From the NCBI GenBank assembly GCA_963725415.1, contig CAVRZY010000001.1, forward strand, positions 1-19,517: a stretch of 19,517 nt of DNA. Direction: 5' to 3'. The first letter of the stretch is position 1; the number at the start of each line of letters is the position of its first letter. This stretch comes from CAVRZY01 sp963725415 (GTDB taxonomy: Bacteria > Acidobacteriota > Terriglobia > Bryobacterales > Bryobacteraceae). Below the pieces are notes generated by a model, which was not told the DNA's origin, made no database searches, and saw only the letters and a list, made by a program, of their open reading frames with translations. Position numbers and translations under genes: made by a program. This document shows positions 1 to 8,478 of this stretch, in pieces.

Positions 1-10
1 GTTTACTCAT
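1..10 (-). CDS. Start of a further operon gene, cut by the window edge
   Basis: An ATG on the minus strand at position 10 overlaps the mvhD stop codon in an ATGA arrangement. A strong ribosome binding site, AGGAGG, lies 8 bases upstream inside the mvhD 3' end. Only the first three codons (Met-Ser-Lys) are in the window, so the product cannot be named. Its position after mvhD suggests a translationally coupled partner of the Hdr/Mvh module, for example another redox subunit or the substrate-side enzyme. That is inference only. Confidence 0.55.
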
Positions 11-483
11 GAGGCCACCTCCTGGGTTCCCAGTTCCGCTCCTTCGGGTTCCGGAAGCACGCTGGTCTCCAGGCGCAACGGCCCCAAAGCCCGTACCTCC
101 TCGGTGAACTCGTTGGTTACCTTGGCGAACTTTTCCCCCTCCGCAGCCGAGATCCATTCCAGCCGCAGCCGACGTTCGTCAACGCCGAACTCCCGCAGGA
201 TCCGCTTCAGCAGCAGCACCCGCCGGAGCGCCTTGAAGTTGCCCTCCTGGTAGTGGCAATCGCCCGGATGACAGCCCGCCACCAGCACTCCATCGGCGCC
301 TAACCGAAAGGCGCGCAGGATGAAGGAGGGATCCACCCTCCCCGAACACATCACCCGGATGATGCGCAGATTGGGCGCCGATTTCATCCGGCTGGTCCCC
401 GCCAGGTCGGCCCCCGTGTACGAGCACCAGTTGCACAAGAATCCCACGATTCGGGGCTCGAAGTCCTTGCCGTTGGTCTTCAC
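7..483 (-). CDS. mvhD: MvhD-type hydrogenase/Hdr iron-sulfur (delta) subunit
   Basis: This 158-residue protein belongs to the MvhD/FlpD family, small [2Fe-2S] proteins that carry electrons between a hydrogenase, formate dehydrogenase or NADH module and the HdrA flavoprotein. The family cysteines are present: C17 and C20 in FLCNWCSYTGAD, C46 in RVMCSGRVDP, and C71 and C76 in GCHPGDCHY. None is replaced by selenocysteine, unlike some BamF homologues. The start is a GTG, chosen because AAAGGAGG lies 8 bases upstream and the family N-terminus fits. The gene follows the NuoG-HdrA fusion after 19 bases and overlaps the next gene by ATGA. It is intact and of normal length. In the cytoplasm it probably docks on the HdrA C-half encoded just upstream. 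Confidence 0.9.
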   Translation of the reverse strand: MKTNGKDFEPRIVGFLCNWCSYTGADLAGTSRMKSAPNLRIIRVMCSGRVDPSFILRAFRLGADGVLVAGCHPGDCHYQEGNFKALRRVLLLKRILREFGVDERRLRLEWISAAEGEKFAKVTNEFTEEVRALGPLRLETSVLPEPEGAELGTQEVAS

Positions 484-502
484 TTCCGATGCCTCCTTTC
501 GC

Positions 503-2263
503 CTACACGCTGAGGACGCCCTCCAGTTCCGCATAGATCTGCCGGTCGGTGAAGCCGTAGCCCGTGATGGCGCCCGACGGGCAGGCGGCCACGCACGTGC
601 CACAGCCTTTGCACAGTGGCGGGTTGACCCGCGAAACGTTTTTCTCCTCCAAATAATCAATGGCCTTGTAAGGGCACAGCGAACTGCAGATCCGGCAGCC
701 GCTGCAATACTGCTCGTCGATCTCGGCGCGCACGGGATCGATTTCGACCACGCCTTTAGCGATCGTGGCCAGCATTCGGGCGGCCGCCGCGCCGGCTTGG
801 GCCACCGTGTCCGGAATGTCCTTCGGTCCCTGTGCACACCCGGCCACGAACAGGCCGTCCGTCGTGGTGGCCACGGGATCGAGCTTCGGATGACGCTCCA
901 GGAAGAAGCCATCCGGGCTGCGGCTGAGGCCGAAAAGACGACCGATCTGCTCGGCGTCCCGACGCGGCTCAATGGCATTGCACAGCACCACCATATCCAC
1001 CGGGATCTCGCGGAAGCGGCCGATCAGCGTGTCCTCGCACCGGATCAGCAATGTGCCTTCTTCACGCTTCGACCATCCCGCCTGGACCACCTCGGCAACC
1101 TTCCCACGAATGACGTTGGCGCCTTCGTGCAGAACACGCGAGTAGAACTCCTCATAGCCTTTCCCGAAGGCCCGTATGTCGATGTAGAAGTTGTAAACCT
1201 CTGCTTCCGTGCGCTCCTTGATCAGATGGGAGAACTTCAGCGCGTACATGCAACACACCCGCGAGCAATAGCGATGGTGGTTTTCATCCCGGGAACCGAT
1301 GCAGTGAAGGACCCCTACGGCCCGCGGAGGTTGTCCGTTCTTGAGAAGGACTTTCCCTCCCGTGGGCCCGGTCGCGTTCAGCATTCGCTCCAGATCCAGA
1401 CCCGTGTAGATGTTGTTGAGCCTCCCGTAGCCGTACTGAGCCATCGGGGTCGGGTCGAATCCATCGAAGCCCGTCGCGATCAGCACTTGCCCGACATTCA
1501 GCTCGATTTCTTCATCCACCATCTTGTGATTGATGGCTTGTGGTTCACAGACCTCAACGCATTCTTGACAGCCCTCGGTCTTGAAATGAATGCAGGTCTC
1601 AGCATCGATCACGGGCACTCTCGGCACAGACTGAAGCGTGGGTACGTAGATCGCGGTGTTCGGCCCCAGAAGGAACTCAGGAGGTTTGCCCTGGTGATCC
1701 TCCGCCTCGAACTTAATGTGCGAGGTGGGACATACCAGCGCGCAGGCGCCGCACGCAATGCACTCCTCCGCTTCCAGGTTAAACGGGGTGGCGACACGGC
1801 GCTGAATTCCTCGGTCCGCGAAACTGATCGCGCTGGCGCCGACCACCTCGTCGCACGCCCGCACGCACAAGCCGCACAGAATGCACGCGTCCTCGCGCTC
1901 ATCCCGGAGTGCGCTGGTGAACCGCGGCGCCTTGAGCCCGACCTCCTCGGCGTACTTTCGCAGAATTGGCACATTGGGCCATCGTGCCAGCATCATTTCC
2001 AGGATCAACCGCCGGGCATCCAGCACGTGCTTGTTGTTGGTGTTGACGACCATTCCATCCCGGCAGGCCACGTGGCAGGACGGGACCAGCTCGTCTCCCC
2101 ACCTGGTCTTGGTTTCCACCACACACAAGCGGCACGCCGCAAACGGCTTGATCAGCGGGTGGTAGCAGAGAGTTGGAATCTTGATGTCCAGGAGCCTCGC
2201 CGCGTGAAGGATGGTCGTCCCCTTGGGCACTTCCGTCGTTTTTCCGTCGATGGTCAGCCTCAT
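503..2263 (-). CDS. NuoG/HydA-like ferredoxin module fused to C-terminal half of HdrA
   Basis: This 586-residue fusion is intact. Residues 1-80 are a NuoG/HydA-type [2Fe-2S] domain with C33, C44, C47 and C63. A 2x[4Fe-4S] domain follows (C127/C130/C133/C137 and C168/C171/C174/C178). The His-Cys3 cluster motif usually lying between them is not visible. From about residue 203 the protein matches the C-terminal half of HdrA: a ferredoxin-like Cys set (C224, C232, C235, C239), ATGFDGFDP, the ATGPTGGK region, CIGSRDE...YCSRVCCMYA, and the FAD-closing stretch FVAGCAQGPKDIPDTVAQA near residue 472. Two terminal [4Fe-4S] motifs end it (C520-C530, C551-C561). It has no N-terminal GxGxxG; that half is encoded separately at 8842-9688. 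ATG 2263 is preferred over upstream TTG 2287 because GAGAGGCGG lies just upstream. It likely takes electrons from NuoEF and passes them to HdrBC or MvhD. Confidence 0.88.
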   Translation of the reverse strand: MRLTIDGKTTEVPKGTTILHAARLLDIKIPTLCYHPLIKPFAACRLCVVETKTRWGDELVPSCHVACRDGMVVNTNNKHVLDARRLILEMMLARWPNVPILRKYAEEVGLKAPRFTSALRDEREDACILCGLCVRACDEVVGASAISFADRGIQRRVATPFNLEAEECIACGACALVCPTSHIKFEAEDHQGKPPEFLLGPNTAIYVPTLQSVPRVPVIDAETCIHFKTEGCQECVEVCEPQAINHKMVDEEIELNVGQVLIATGFDGFDPTPMAQYGYGRLNNIYTGLDLERMLNATGPTGGKVLLKNGQPPRAVGVLHCIGSRDENHHRYCSRVCCMYALKFSHLIKERTEAEVYNFYIDIRAFGKGYEEFYSRVLHEGANVIRGKVAEVVQAGWSKREEGTLLIRCEDTLIGRFREIPVDMVVLCNAIEPRRDAEQIGRLFGLSRSPDGFFLERHPKLDPVATTTDGLFVAGCAQGPKDIPDTVAQAGAAAARMLATIAKGVVEIDPVRAEIDEQYCSGCRICSSLCPYKAIDYLEEKNVSRVNPPLCKGCGTCVAACPSGAITGYGFTDRQIYAELEGVLSV

Positions 2264-2276
2264 CACGTTCCGCCTC

Positions 2277-4079
2277 TCATTCCACAATCACCGCATTGAA
2301 GTGGCACACGTCCACGCATGTCCCGCACTTGCTGCACAACGTCATGTCGATCCTGTGCGGCTGGTTCTTCTCGCCGAAGATCGCTTTTTCCGGGCATTCG
2401 CGCCGGCACACTCCGCAACCGTGTCCGCGCTGCACGCAGACCTCGGGGTCGATCCGGTAGGTGTTCAACTGCCGGCAGACATGGGCCGGACATTTGTGCG
2501 CCTGAATGTGTACAAGATACTCGTCCCGGAAATAGCGCATCGTCGTCAGGACCGGATTCGGGGCCGAGGTTCCCAATCCACACAGCGACGTTTCTGCGAC
2601 GATCTTGGCGACTTCCTCCAAGGCTTCCAGATCCTCCATCGTCCCGTGGCCCTCGGTGATCTTGGTCAGGGTATCGAGCATCAACTTGGTACCCTCCCGG
2701 CAGGGAGTACATTTGCCGCAAGACTCGTCCTGAGTAAAGGCGAGGAAGTATCGGGCCACATCGACCATGCAGGTGTCTTCATCCATGATCACCATGCCGC
2801 CCGAGCCCATCATGGAACCGGCCTCGGTGAGGGTCTCGAAGTCGACCGGCAGGTCGATCAGGTCGTTGGGGATGCACCCGCCGGAAGGTCCCCCGGTCTG
2901 CACTGCCTTGAACTTCTTGCCGCCGGGAATCCCCCCTCCGATGTCGTAAATGATCTCGCGGAGAGTAATGCCCATGGGGACCTCGACCAGCCCGGTATTC
3001 CCGATCGCCCCGACCAGCGAAAAGACCTTTGTGCCTTTGCTCTTTTCGGTTCCGATCTGGGCATACCACTTGCCACCCCGGTTGATGATGGGAGGGACGT
3101 TGGCCCACGTTTCGACGTTGTTGAGGCAGGTCGGCTTCCCCCAGAGTCCCTTTTCGGCAAGGCGGGGAGGCCGGGCTCTCGGTTCGCCCAGCCTGCCTTC
3201 CACCGCCGCAACCAGCGCCGTCGCCTCTCCGCAGACAAACGCGCCGGCTCCTTTCGAGACGGAGATGTCAAAATCGAACCCGGTATCCAAGATGTCTTCC
3301 CCCAAGAGTCCGTACTCGCGAGCCTGATCGATGGCAATCTGGATTCGCTGTACAGCCAAGGGGTACTCGTTTCGGATGTAAACCACGCCCCAGCGGGCCC
3401 CGATGGCTCTGGCGCCAATCAGCATTCCTTCAATAACGGAGTGGGGATCCGATTCGACTATGCTGCGATCCATGAAGGCGCCCGGGTCCCCTTCGTCGCC
3501 GTTGCAAATCACGTACTTCGGCTCCCCCATAGCGTCCCGAACGGCCTCCCACTTGGTCGCTGTCGGGAACCCTGCGCCTCCCCTTCCTCGCAGCCCGGAG
3601 ATCTTAACCTCATTAAGGATCTCCTCCGGGGTCATTTGCGTAAGCGCTTTTGCTAGGGCCGTATACCCGTCTCTGGCGATGTACTCATCGATCTTCTCCG
3701 GGTCGATCAGACCTCGGTTCCTCAGCGCGATGAGCATCTGACGAGAAAAGAAAGGAATGTCCATCATCTTGGGAACCGGCGCACGTGTCTCCGGTGGAAC
3801 GTACATGAGCTTCTTGACCGGTCTGCCCTTCAGAAAGTGCTCTTCCACCAGATGCGGAATGTCTTTGGGGCTGAGCTGCTGGTAGAAAATCCCATCGGGC
3901 TGAACGACCATCAGAGGACCGACGCCGCAGAAACCGTTGCATCCGGTGGTCACCACCTGGATCTCGTTGTCCAGCCCGCGCTTTTCGATCTCCTTCTGCA
4001 GGGCGTCCCTGAACTCCAGCGAACGATTGGAGACGCAGCCCGTCCCTGCACAAACCATCAAGTGCATTCGATACGGCAT
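2277..4079 (-). CDS. nuoF: NADH-binding flavoprotein, NuoF/HydB type
   Basis: The 600-residue protein has the full layout of HydB of trimeric NADH-dependent [FeFe] hydrogenases, longer than respiratory NuoF. An N-terminal thioredoxin-like [2Fe-2S] domain carries C10, C15, C47 and C51. The FMN/NADH-binding core follows, with GLRGRGGAGFPTATKW at about 162 and CNGDEGDPGAFMDR at about 192. The N3-type [4Fe-4S] site uses C454, C457, C460 and C500. A C-terminal 2x[4Fe-4S] ferredoxin completes it; its first motif has an unusual six-residue first gap (CVQRGHGCGVCRRECP). ATG 4079 is chosen because GGAGG lies 8 bases upstream; a GTG at 4130 overlapping the ferredoxin gene is the alternative. It oxidises or reduces NAD(H) with FMN and exchanges electrons with NuoE and the NuoG-like fusion encoded next. 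No frame damage is seen. Confidence 0.93.
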   Translation of the reverse strand: MPYRMHLMVCAGTGCVSNRSLEFRDALQKEIEKRGLDNEIQVVTTGCNGFCGVGPLMVVQPDGIFYQQLSPKDIPHLVEEHFLKGRPVKKLMYVPPETRAPVPKMMDIPFFSRQMLIALRNRGLIDPEKIDEYIARDGYTALAKALTQMTPEEILNEVKISGLRGRGGAGFPTATKWEAVRDAMGEPKYVICNGDEGDPGAFMDRSIVESDPHSVIEGMLIGARAIGARWGVVYIRNEYPLAVQRIQIAIDQAREYGLLGEDILDTGFDFDISVSKGAGAFVCGEATALVAAVEGRLGEPRARPPRLAEKGLWGKPTCLNNVETWANVPPIINRGGKWYAQIGTEKSKGTKVFSLVGAIGNTGLVEVPMGITLREIIYDIGGGIPGGKKFKAVQTGGPSGGCIPNDLIDLPVDFETLTEAGSMMGSGGMVIMDEDTCMVDVARYFLAFTQDESCGKCTPCREGTKLMLDTLTKITEGHGTMEDLEALEEVAKIVAETSLCGLGTSAPNPVLTTMRYFRDEYLVHIQAHKCPAHVCRQLNTYRIDPEVCVQRGHGCGVCRRECPEKAIFGEKNQPHRIDMTLCSKCGTCVDVCHFNAVIVE

Positions 4080-4113
4080 TTGCACATCCTCCAGGATTCT
4101 CCGAGCATAATCG

Positions 4114-4497
4114 TCAATAGGTCCGTTCACTCCCTACCGCCAGCGCATATTGTTGCGCGATCTTGCCTCCAACCACGTGCTCCGTGAAAATGGCCTTGAT
4201 CTTGGCCTCGGTCAGGTCCACATACTTCACGGGCGCTTCGCCGACTACCTCCACCGTGGCCATGGGCTCACGACTGCACAGGCCCGCGCAACCGGAGGTA
4301 GTCACCATCACGTCCCTGAGGTCCCTCTGCTCCACTTCCCGCAAGGCAGCCTCGACGATCTTCCGGGCGCCCGCGGCAATGCCGCAAGTGCCCATGTGAA
4401 TCGTCACCCTGACCCGGGCGGCGCCTTCGCGCAGCGGAGTCGCTTTCCTGGCTTTCTCTCTGACCTCCGCTAAGTCTTCCAACTTAAGTTTTGGCAT
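4114..4497 (-). CDS. Thioredoxin-like [2Fe-2S] ferredoxin of the NuoEF/Hyd complex
   Basis: This 127-residue protein resembles the small (2Fe-2S) ferredoxin encoded between the NuoE and NuoF genes of clostridial Hyd operons. It carries the thioredoxin-like [2Fe-2S] pattern: Cys in HMGTCGIAAGA, then two Cys in TTSGCAGLCSREP. ATG 4497 has AAGGAG upstream at good spacing. There is no in-frame stop between the preceding NuoE sequence and this start, so as read the two are joined (KKEPE then MPKLKLEDL). This may be a real fusion or a lost base. The gene stops 17 bases inside the alternative GTG start of nuoF. It is presumed to relay electrons in the cytoplasmic NADH module. Confidence 0.82.
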   Translation of the reverse strand: MPKLKLEDLAEVREKARKATPLREGAARVRVTIHMGTCGIAAGARKIVEAALREVEQRDLRDVMVTTSGCAGLCSREPMATVEVVGEAPVKYVDLTEAKIKAIFTEHVVGGKIAQQYALAVGSERTY

Positions 4498-4967
4498 CTC
4501 GGGCTCCTTCTTTGCTGAATATTGCTTGATGATCTGGTCCACTTTGGGAAGCGTAACCTTGCCGTACAGGTCTGGACCCACGGTGACCACCGGCGCCAGC
4601 CCGCAGCAGCCCAGGCAGCGCACCTCCTCCAGGCCGAAATTGAGGTCCGCCGTGGTCTGCCCGAACTTGATATTGAGCTGCCGTTCGAACTTCTCCAGGA
4701 TCTTCACGGCATTCTTCACGTGGCAGGCCGTGCCCAGTGCAAATCGCGATCGGGTGCTTGCCTTTGGGCTTCAAGCTGAAGGCCCGGTAGAAGGTGGCCA
4801 GGCTGTAGGCGCGGCTAGGCGGCACACCGAGGGTGTGGGATATGCGCAGTGAGAACATCCTGGGGCAGATACGTGAATTGGTTCTGCACGTCCTGCAGCA
4901 TGGCGATGAGCGCGCTTTTCTGCGCGTTATGTTGTTGGATGATCTTTTCAACGGTTTCCAACTGCAT
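4498..4967 (-). CDS. nuoE: NuoE/HydC-type [2Fe-2S] subunit, frame broken by indels
   Basis: This is the NuoE-family [2Fe-2S] subunit that partners NuoF. The start ATG 4967 has GGAAGG upstream. The N-terminus reads METVEK-like helices and FTYLPQDVL. One extra base near 4845 then throws the frame into a stop; in the next frame the family continues with GVPPSRAYSLATFYRAFSL. A second extra base near 4730, in a G run, breaks CTGTACHVKNA; the last frame gives RCLGCCGLAPVV. The four cluster cysteines are all present once the two bases are removed. The repaired protein is about 156 residues, normal for the family, but has no stop before the ferredoxin start. Conservation across the breaks argues for sequencing error rather than decay. 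Confidence 0.8.
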
Positions 4968-4988
4968 GTGCGCCTTCCTCCCTTGAAG

Positions 4989-5535
4989 CTAAATCGCTTG
5001 AGTTGCTCTCTCAGCTTTTCCACGCTCTTCCTGACGGCCGCTATCCCCTGGGGCGAATGGAGCGGGATGTCTCCCAGCTGGGCCATGATTTCCCTGGTGC
5101 TGAACGAGATGCTCGAATCGTCGCTCTGATGCAGGTACTGAACTCGACCTGCGGGTTTCCGACCAGCCAGGGTAAGCAGCGTTTGCGCGATGTCCCCCAA
5201 AGGCTGCCGGTCAACATGGCTGTGTTGAAACACCCCGTGACCTTGGTTCCCGCTCCGGGACGGGACGTGATTTTGAAATCGCCGCCGGCCGCCTTGGCGG
5301 CCTGCTCGAAACAGCGGCAGGCCCAACCCCACGCGCCGGGTCGTTCGGCTGGTGAAAAACGGATCCGCCGCCCTCTGCCAGCGTCTCCTCCCCCATTCCG
5401 CGTCCCATCGTCGGCGATCTCGATCGAGAGCCGGTCGTCCCGGCGGCTCTCCCGCACCCGGATTTCCACATGGCTTGCTCCCGCGGCGATCGAGTTCTCC
5501 ACGATGTCCAGAATGTGCAGAGAGAGATCTTCCAT
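4989..5535 (-). CDS. Small histidine-kinase-type ATPase (HATPase), frame broken
   Basis: This gene encodes a stand-alone GHKL ATPase domain of about 180 residues, of the kind found beside DRTGG and PHP genes in Hyd operons; its role there is unknown. The N box is HILDIVENSIAAGA, the G1 box DDGRGM is recovered by shifting frame near 5400, and the G2 box GLGLPLF by another shift near 5340. The C-terminal part (SSISFSTREIMAQLGDIP, then VRKSVEKLREQLKRF) lies in a third frame. ATG 5535 follows a short AGG. The nearest plausible stop is the TAG at 4989, in a neighbouring frame, just before the nuoE ribosome site. At least three indels are needed to read it through. No phosphoacceptor or sensor domain is present. 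Confidence 0.72.
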
Positions 5536-5542
5536 GTGGCAC

Positions 5543-6328
5543 CTATCCAAACGCCCGTTGTTCGCGCCGGAGGTGCAACGAGCCGCACATTCCGGCATCA
5601 CCCGCCTGCCGTCCTCTCCCCGCAAGGCCTTCTTGATTTCCCGGGTGCTGGGCTCATTCAGCAGCAGCGACGTCCAGGCTTTGCCGATATCCGCCACCGA
5701 ATGCGCGTCAGAGGAGCGAATGAAAGCACAGTCGGCATATTGCGGAAAGCGCCGCCGGGCTTCCTCGGGGCTGGTGTTCGCGGAGAGCTCCAAAGCATCC
5801 AGGTGCAACTCCTCGGGGATGAATCCCAACTGCCCGATGATGCCGAAGGTCTCGCGATCGACATGCGAGGCGATGGCCAGGCCCTCCAGGCCCCGGATGC
5901 TCTCCACCACTTGGTCGATAGAAAGTTCGGTCGCGCCGGCCAGCAGCCGGTTGTTGAACCCCAGCACGTCGTGATCTTCATTGACCACAACCTGAGGGCC
6001 GAAAGCCTCCGGGTCGTTTTCTCCGGGCAAGTGCTCGTAGACGATCTCCTGCAGCCGGAGCGCCTTGTCAACGCTGTCGAAAACCGCCAGGATGTGCACT
6101 TCCTCCTTCGAGGTCACTTCCATCCCCGGCAGCACCGTGAGCTTCCTGTCTCGCGCGGCCTTCACTACCGCGGGCACGTTCTCGGCAGAATTGTGATCGG
6201 AAATGCCGATCACATCCAAGCCCTGCCGGGAGGCCTTGCTCCACGAGCGCCCTGGGACCCATGTTCAAGTCGGCGCACGGCGACAGGCAGGTGTGCACGT
6301 GCAGGTCGGCTTTGAAGATCCGCAGCAT
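5543..6328 (-). CDS. PHP-domain protein (putative metal-dependent phosphoesterase)
   Basis: The product is a PHP-domain protein of about 260 residues. The metal-binding motifs are visible: KADLHVHTCLSPCADL at the N-terminus, GISDHNSAENV, PGMEVTSKEEVHIL, and later ASHVDRETFG and RSSDAHSVADIG. One extra A near 6233 splits the N-terminal motif from the rest. ATG 6328 overlaps the TGA of the preceding DRTGG gene (TGATG), so the pair is translationally coupled. The 3' end is uncertain: the main frame runs into the ATPase gene, while a TAG at 5543 in another frame is the likely true stop. Family members hydrolyse phosphoester or phosphonucleotide substrates. The substrate in these redox clusters is not known. 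Confidence 0.78.
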
Positions 6329-6673
6329 CACTCGGTCCCTCGGATGCCCATCTGGTACAGCGTGCCGGCCAGCTCGAAGGCAGCAAGCTGGCTGGCCAGC
6401 ACCGGCACGTTTTCCTCGCGGGCTTTCGCCAGGGTCTCGGAATCCGGCGTTCTGCCCGCTACCAGAACGATTCCGGCCAGTTCCTTCAAGCTGGCGACCG
6501 CGATGATATTGCGATGCGTCTGCAAGGTGATCCAAAGGTTGCCGGGCTTGGCATGCGCGATAACGTCACTTAATAGATCACTGACATAGCCTCCCGTGAT
6601 CTCCCTGTCGAGGTCCTGCTGTGGCGTCAAAACTTCCAGCCCCAGCGCTGCCGGCAACGTCGCGGACCGTCAT
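6328..6673 (-). CDS. DRTGG-domain protein, second copy
   Basis: This is a short protein of about 114 residues with a DRTGG domain, a ligand-binding fold also found next to CBS domains in regulatory proteins. Recognisable stretches are DREITGGYVSDLLSDVIAHA, LWITLQTHRNIIAVASLKEL and ELAGTLYQMGIRG. One extra G near 6657 separates the first few codons (MTVRDVA) from the rest; removing it gives exactly 115 codons. Its TGA overlaps the ATG of the PHP gene. It is a diverged paralogue of the DRTGG protein at about 8.5-8.8 kb. Paired DRTGG genes are usual in NADH-dependent hydrogenase operons, but their function is not established. Confidence 0.78.
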
Positions 6674-6741
6674 ATGGTCACCACCTTCCGGTTGCTGGCC
6701 GGCCCAGGAGCGGGGCGGACCGCGCTGCCGACCTCCCTGCG

Positions 6742-7981
6742 CTACCAGACCACGCACTCCTCCAGCGCGGCTCGTTCCAGGACCACGTCTTCGGCGAAGC
6801 TCTGGCAGGTGGGCGCGCCGCAGGCCCCGCAATTGATCTGCGGCAGCGTTTCGTACATCTCCTGGATGCGTTTCCTCTTCTCGATGGCCCTCGCAATGTC
6901 CTTATCCAAGGGCGCGAAAGGCCTTGAAGGGATCTTGCCCGGCAGCGAGAAATAGTTCCTTTGGTACAGCTCTCGTATCTTCTCCCGGTCCTGGCAGGGC
7001 TGGCTCCCGAACCGGGCCACCAGACTGAGAATCGTGCTCCGCGTCACATAAGGATCTCCCACCGTGAGCGAACCGCCGCAGCATCCCTGTGGACAGGCGT
7101 GGCACTCCACGATATTGGATGTCACCCAGCTTTCCGCTGCTCGATTTCGTCCAGAATCCTCTCCACATCGCCCAGCCCGCCCACCGCCAGGCTGTTTTGC
7201 GCCCGCAGCGAGGAGACCTGCCCGCCCAGCAACCGGCCAGCCCAGCCCGATGCCCGTCACCGGCTCGTCGGTCCTCCCGCGGGCTGTCGTTCGATCTCGC
7301 CGATGGCCGAAAGGAGAGGAGTGGTAAATGTCGGATATTCCGATGGCGCCATCGATGTGTGAGGCTCTTTTCCTGGGAGGATACTTGATGGCCACCATCT
7401 TGGCCGGGCAGGGCGTCAGGTAGATCACCCCGATTTCCTCACGCCGCAGGCCCAGCTCCTTCATTTTCTTGTGCCTCACCTCGCGCGCGGCGATCTCCAT
7501 GGGAGAATCGATCGGGAATCAGCAGGTCGATGAGGTTGGAATATCGCGCCTGGACCAGCCGGACGATGGTAGGACAAAAGGGCGACAGCAGCGGCCAGCG
7601 GCCCCCGGTAACTGGCCAGATACTCGTCGATGGCGGTGCTGACGGCCTCGCTGGCGCGCGCCACGTCGCAGGCCTCGTCGAAGCCGATTTTTCTCACGCC
7701 GCCAGGATGGTCCGGGAAGAACGTCCTTGCGGAACTGCCCGTACAGCACCGGCGAGATCAGCGCGACGGTGTATTTGAACCGCGAGAAGTCGGTGAAGGA
7801 ACTGGTTTGGGGAACGATCGCATTGTGGCGGCACGCCCGGGCGCACTCCCCGCAGTCGATGCAGCGGTCTTCCAGGATCTGCGCCTGTGCCGTGCCGCAC
7901 CGCGGATCGGCCTCGCGTCGGGCAGACCTTCAGGCAGGCCATGCGCCGACCTTCACCGCATCGCAGGCGCAGAACGTCCAT
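6742..7981 (-). CDS. [FeFe]-hydrogenase-like iron-sulfur protein (sensory/accessory type), many frame breaks
   Basis: This protein of about 410 residues resembles the 'large subunit C-terminal domain' proteins related to [FeFe] hydrogenase that sit beside DRTGG genes. Reconstructed order: ferredoxin motifs (ACLKVCPT, then RCIDCGECARAC), KYTVALISPVLYGQF, KIGFDEACDVARASEAVS, CPTIVRLVQARY, a P2-like motif LTPCPAKMVAIK, GAIGISDIY, a P3-like motif ECHACPQGCCGGS, and a C-terminal CGACGAPTCQSFAEDV iron-sulfur motif. The P1 position (usually TSCCP-like) reads only as a degenerate AAAVA-CPT stretch, so true H-cluster catalysis is doubtful. At least eight single-base indels break the frame; four extra bases near 7895-7925 hide a consensus CPTEAIRVR. 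ATG 7981 is used as start, but TTG 8041, overlapping the preceding stop, is also possible. A sensing or electron-transfer role is inferred from neighbours. Confidence 0.68.
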
Positions 7982-8037
7982 GGTGTTCTCACGCAACGCC
8001 GCATCGAAGAATTCAACACTCTTGCTCAGATCTCCGT

Positions 8038-8478
8038 TCAATCAGACTGGAGCCGAATCGTTATCTCCAAAGTCGTGCCTTTCCCCACCACCGAGTGAAT
8101 GGTAAAGACATCCGCATTCTTCTTGATGTTGGGCAGGCCCATTCCTGCCCCGAAGCCCATCTCCCGAATCTCGTCGGAGGCCGTGGAATACCCTTCTTGC
8201 ATGGCTAGCTCCACGTCCGGGATGCCGTGGCCTTCGTCGTCCACCCTGATCCGGATATCCGCCGGAGTCACTCTGCAGCTCCATGGTTCCTTTGCGGGCA
8301 TACAACACCACGTTCATTTCCGCTTCATACGAAGCGATGGCCACCCGCCGGATCACCGACGGCTGGATGCCGATCTCCTTCAGGATGCCCTTGATCGTGA
8401 TGGAGGCTTTTCCTGCATTCACAAAATCTCCGCCCGCCGACACTAAAGCGTTGACGGAAGAGGCGGCTCGCTTGGCAT
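8038..8478 (-). CDS. Anti-sigma-factor-type HATPase protein, one frame break
   Basis: The product is an ATP-binding protein of about 145 residues, like RsbW/SpoIIAB-type anti-sigma kinases. Motifs are GGDFVNAGKASITIKGILKE, PSVIRRVAIASYEAEMN (N box region), VDDEGHGIPDVELAMQ (G1) and FGAGMGLPNIKKNAD (G2), then KGTTLEITIRL. One extra C near 8275 shifts the frame between the first and second half. The start is uncertain. ATG 8478 gives a short proline-rich lead but needs one indel, and in the main frame the sequence is continuous with the upstream DRTGG protein. Its TGA at 8038 overlaps a TTG in the next gene. Such ATPases recur in Hyd operons; the target is unknown. Confidence 0.72.

Noticed and set aside
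7..483. Selenocysteine-containing MvhD/BamF-like protein
   Set aside because: All expected positions are Cys codons and no internal TGA is present.
320..3656. Two long plus-strand open frames (about 659 and 481 codons) opposite the NuoG-HdrA and NuoF genes
   Set aside because: They are antisense to well-conserved proteins, have no domain pattern and are rich in Arg/His/Pro as expected for shadows of GC-rich genes.
6742..7981. A functional hydrogenase catalytic subunit
   Set aside because: The P1 H-cluster motif is not recognisable and the genomic setting matches accessory paralogues.
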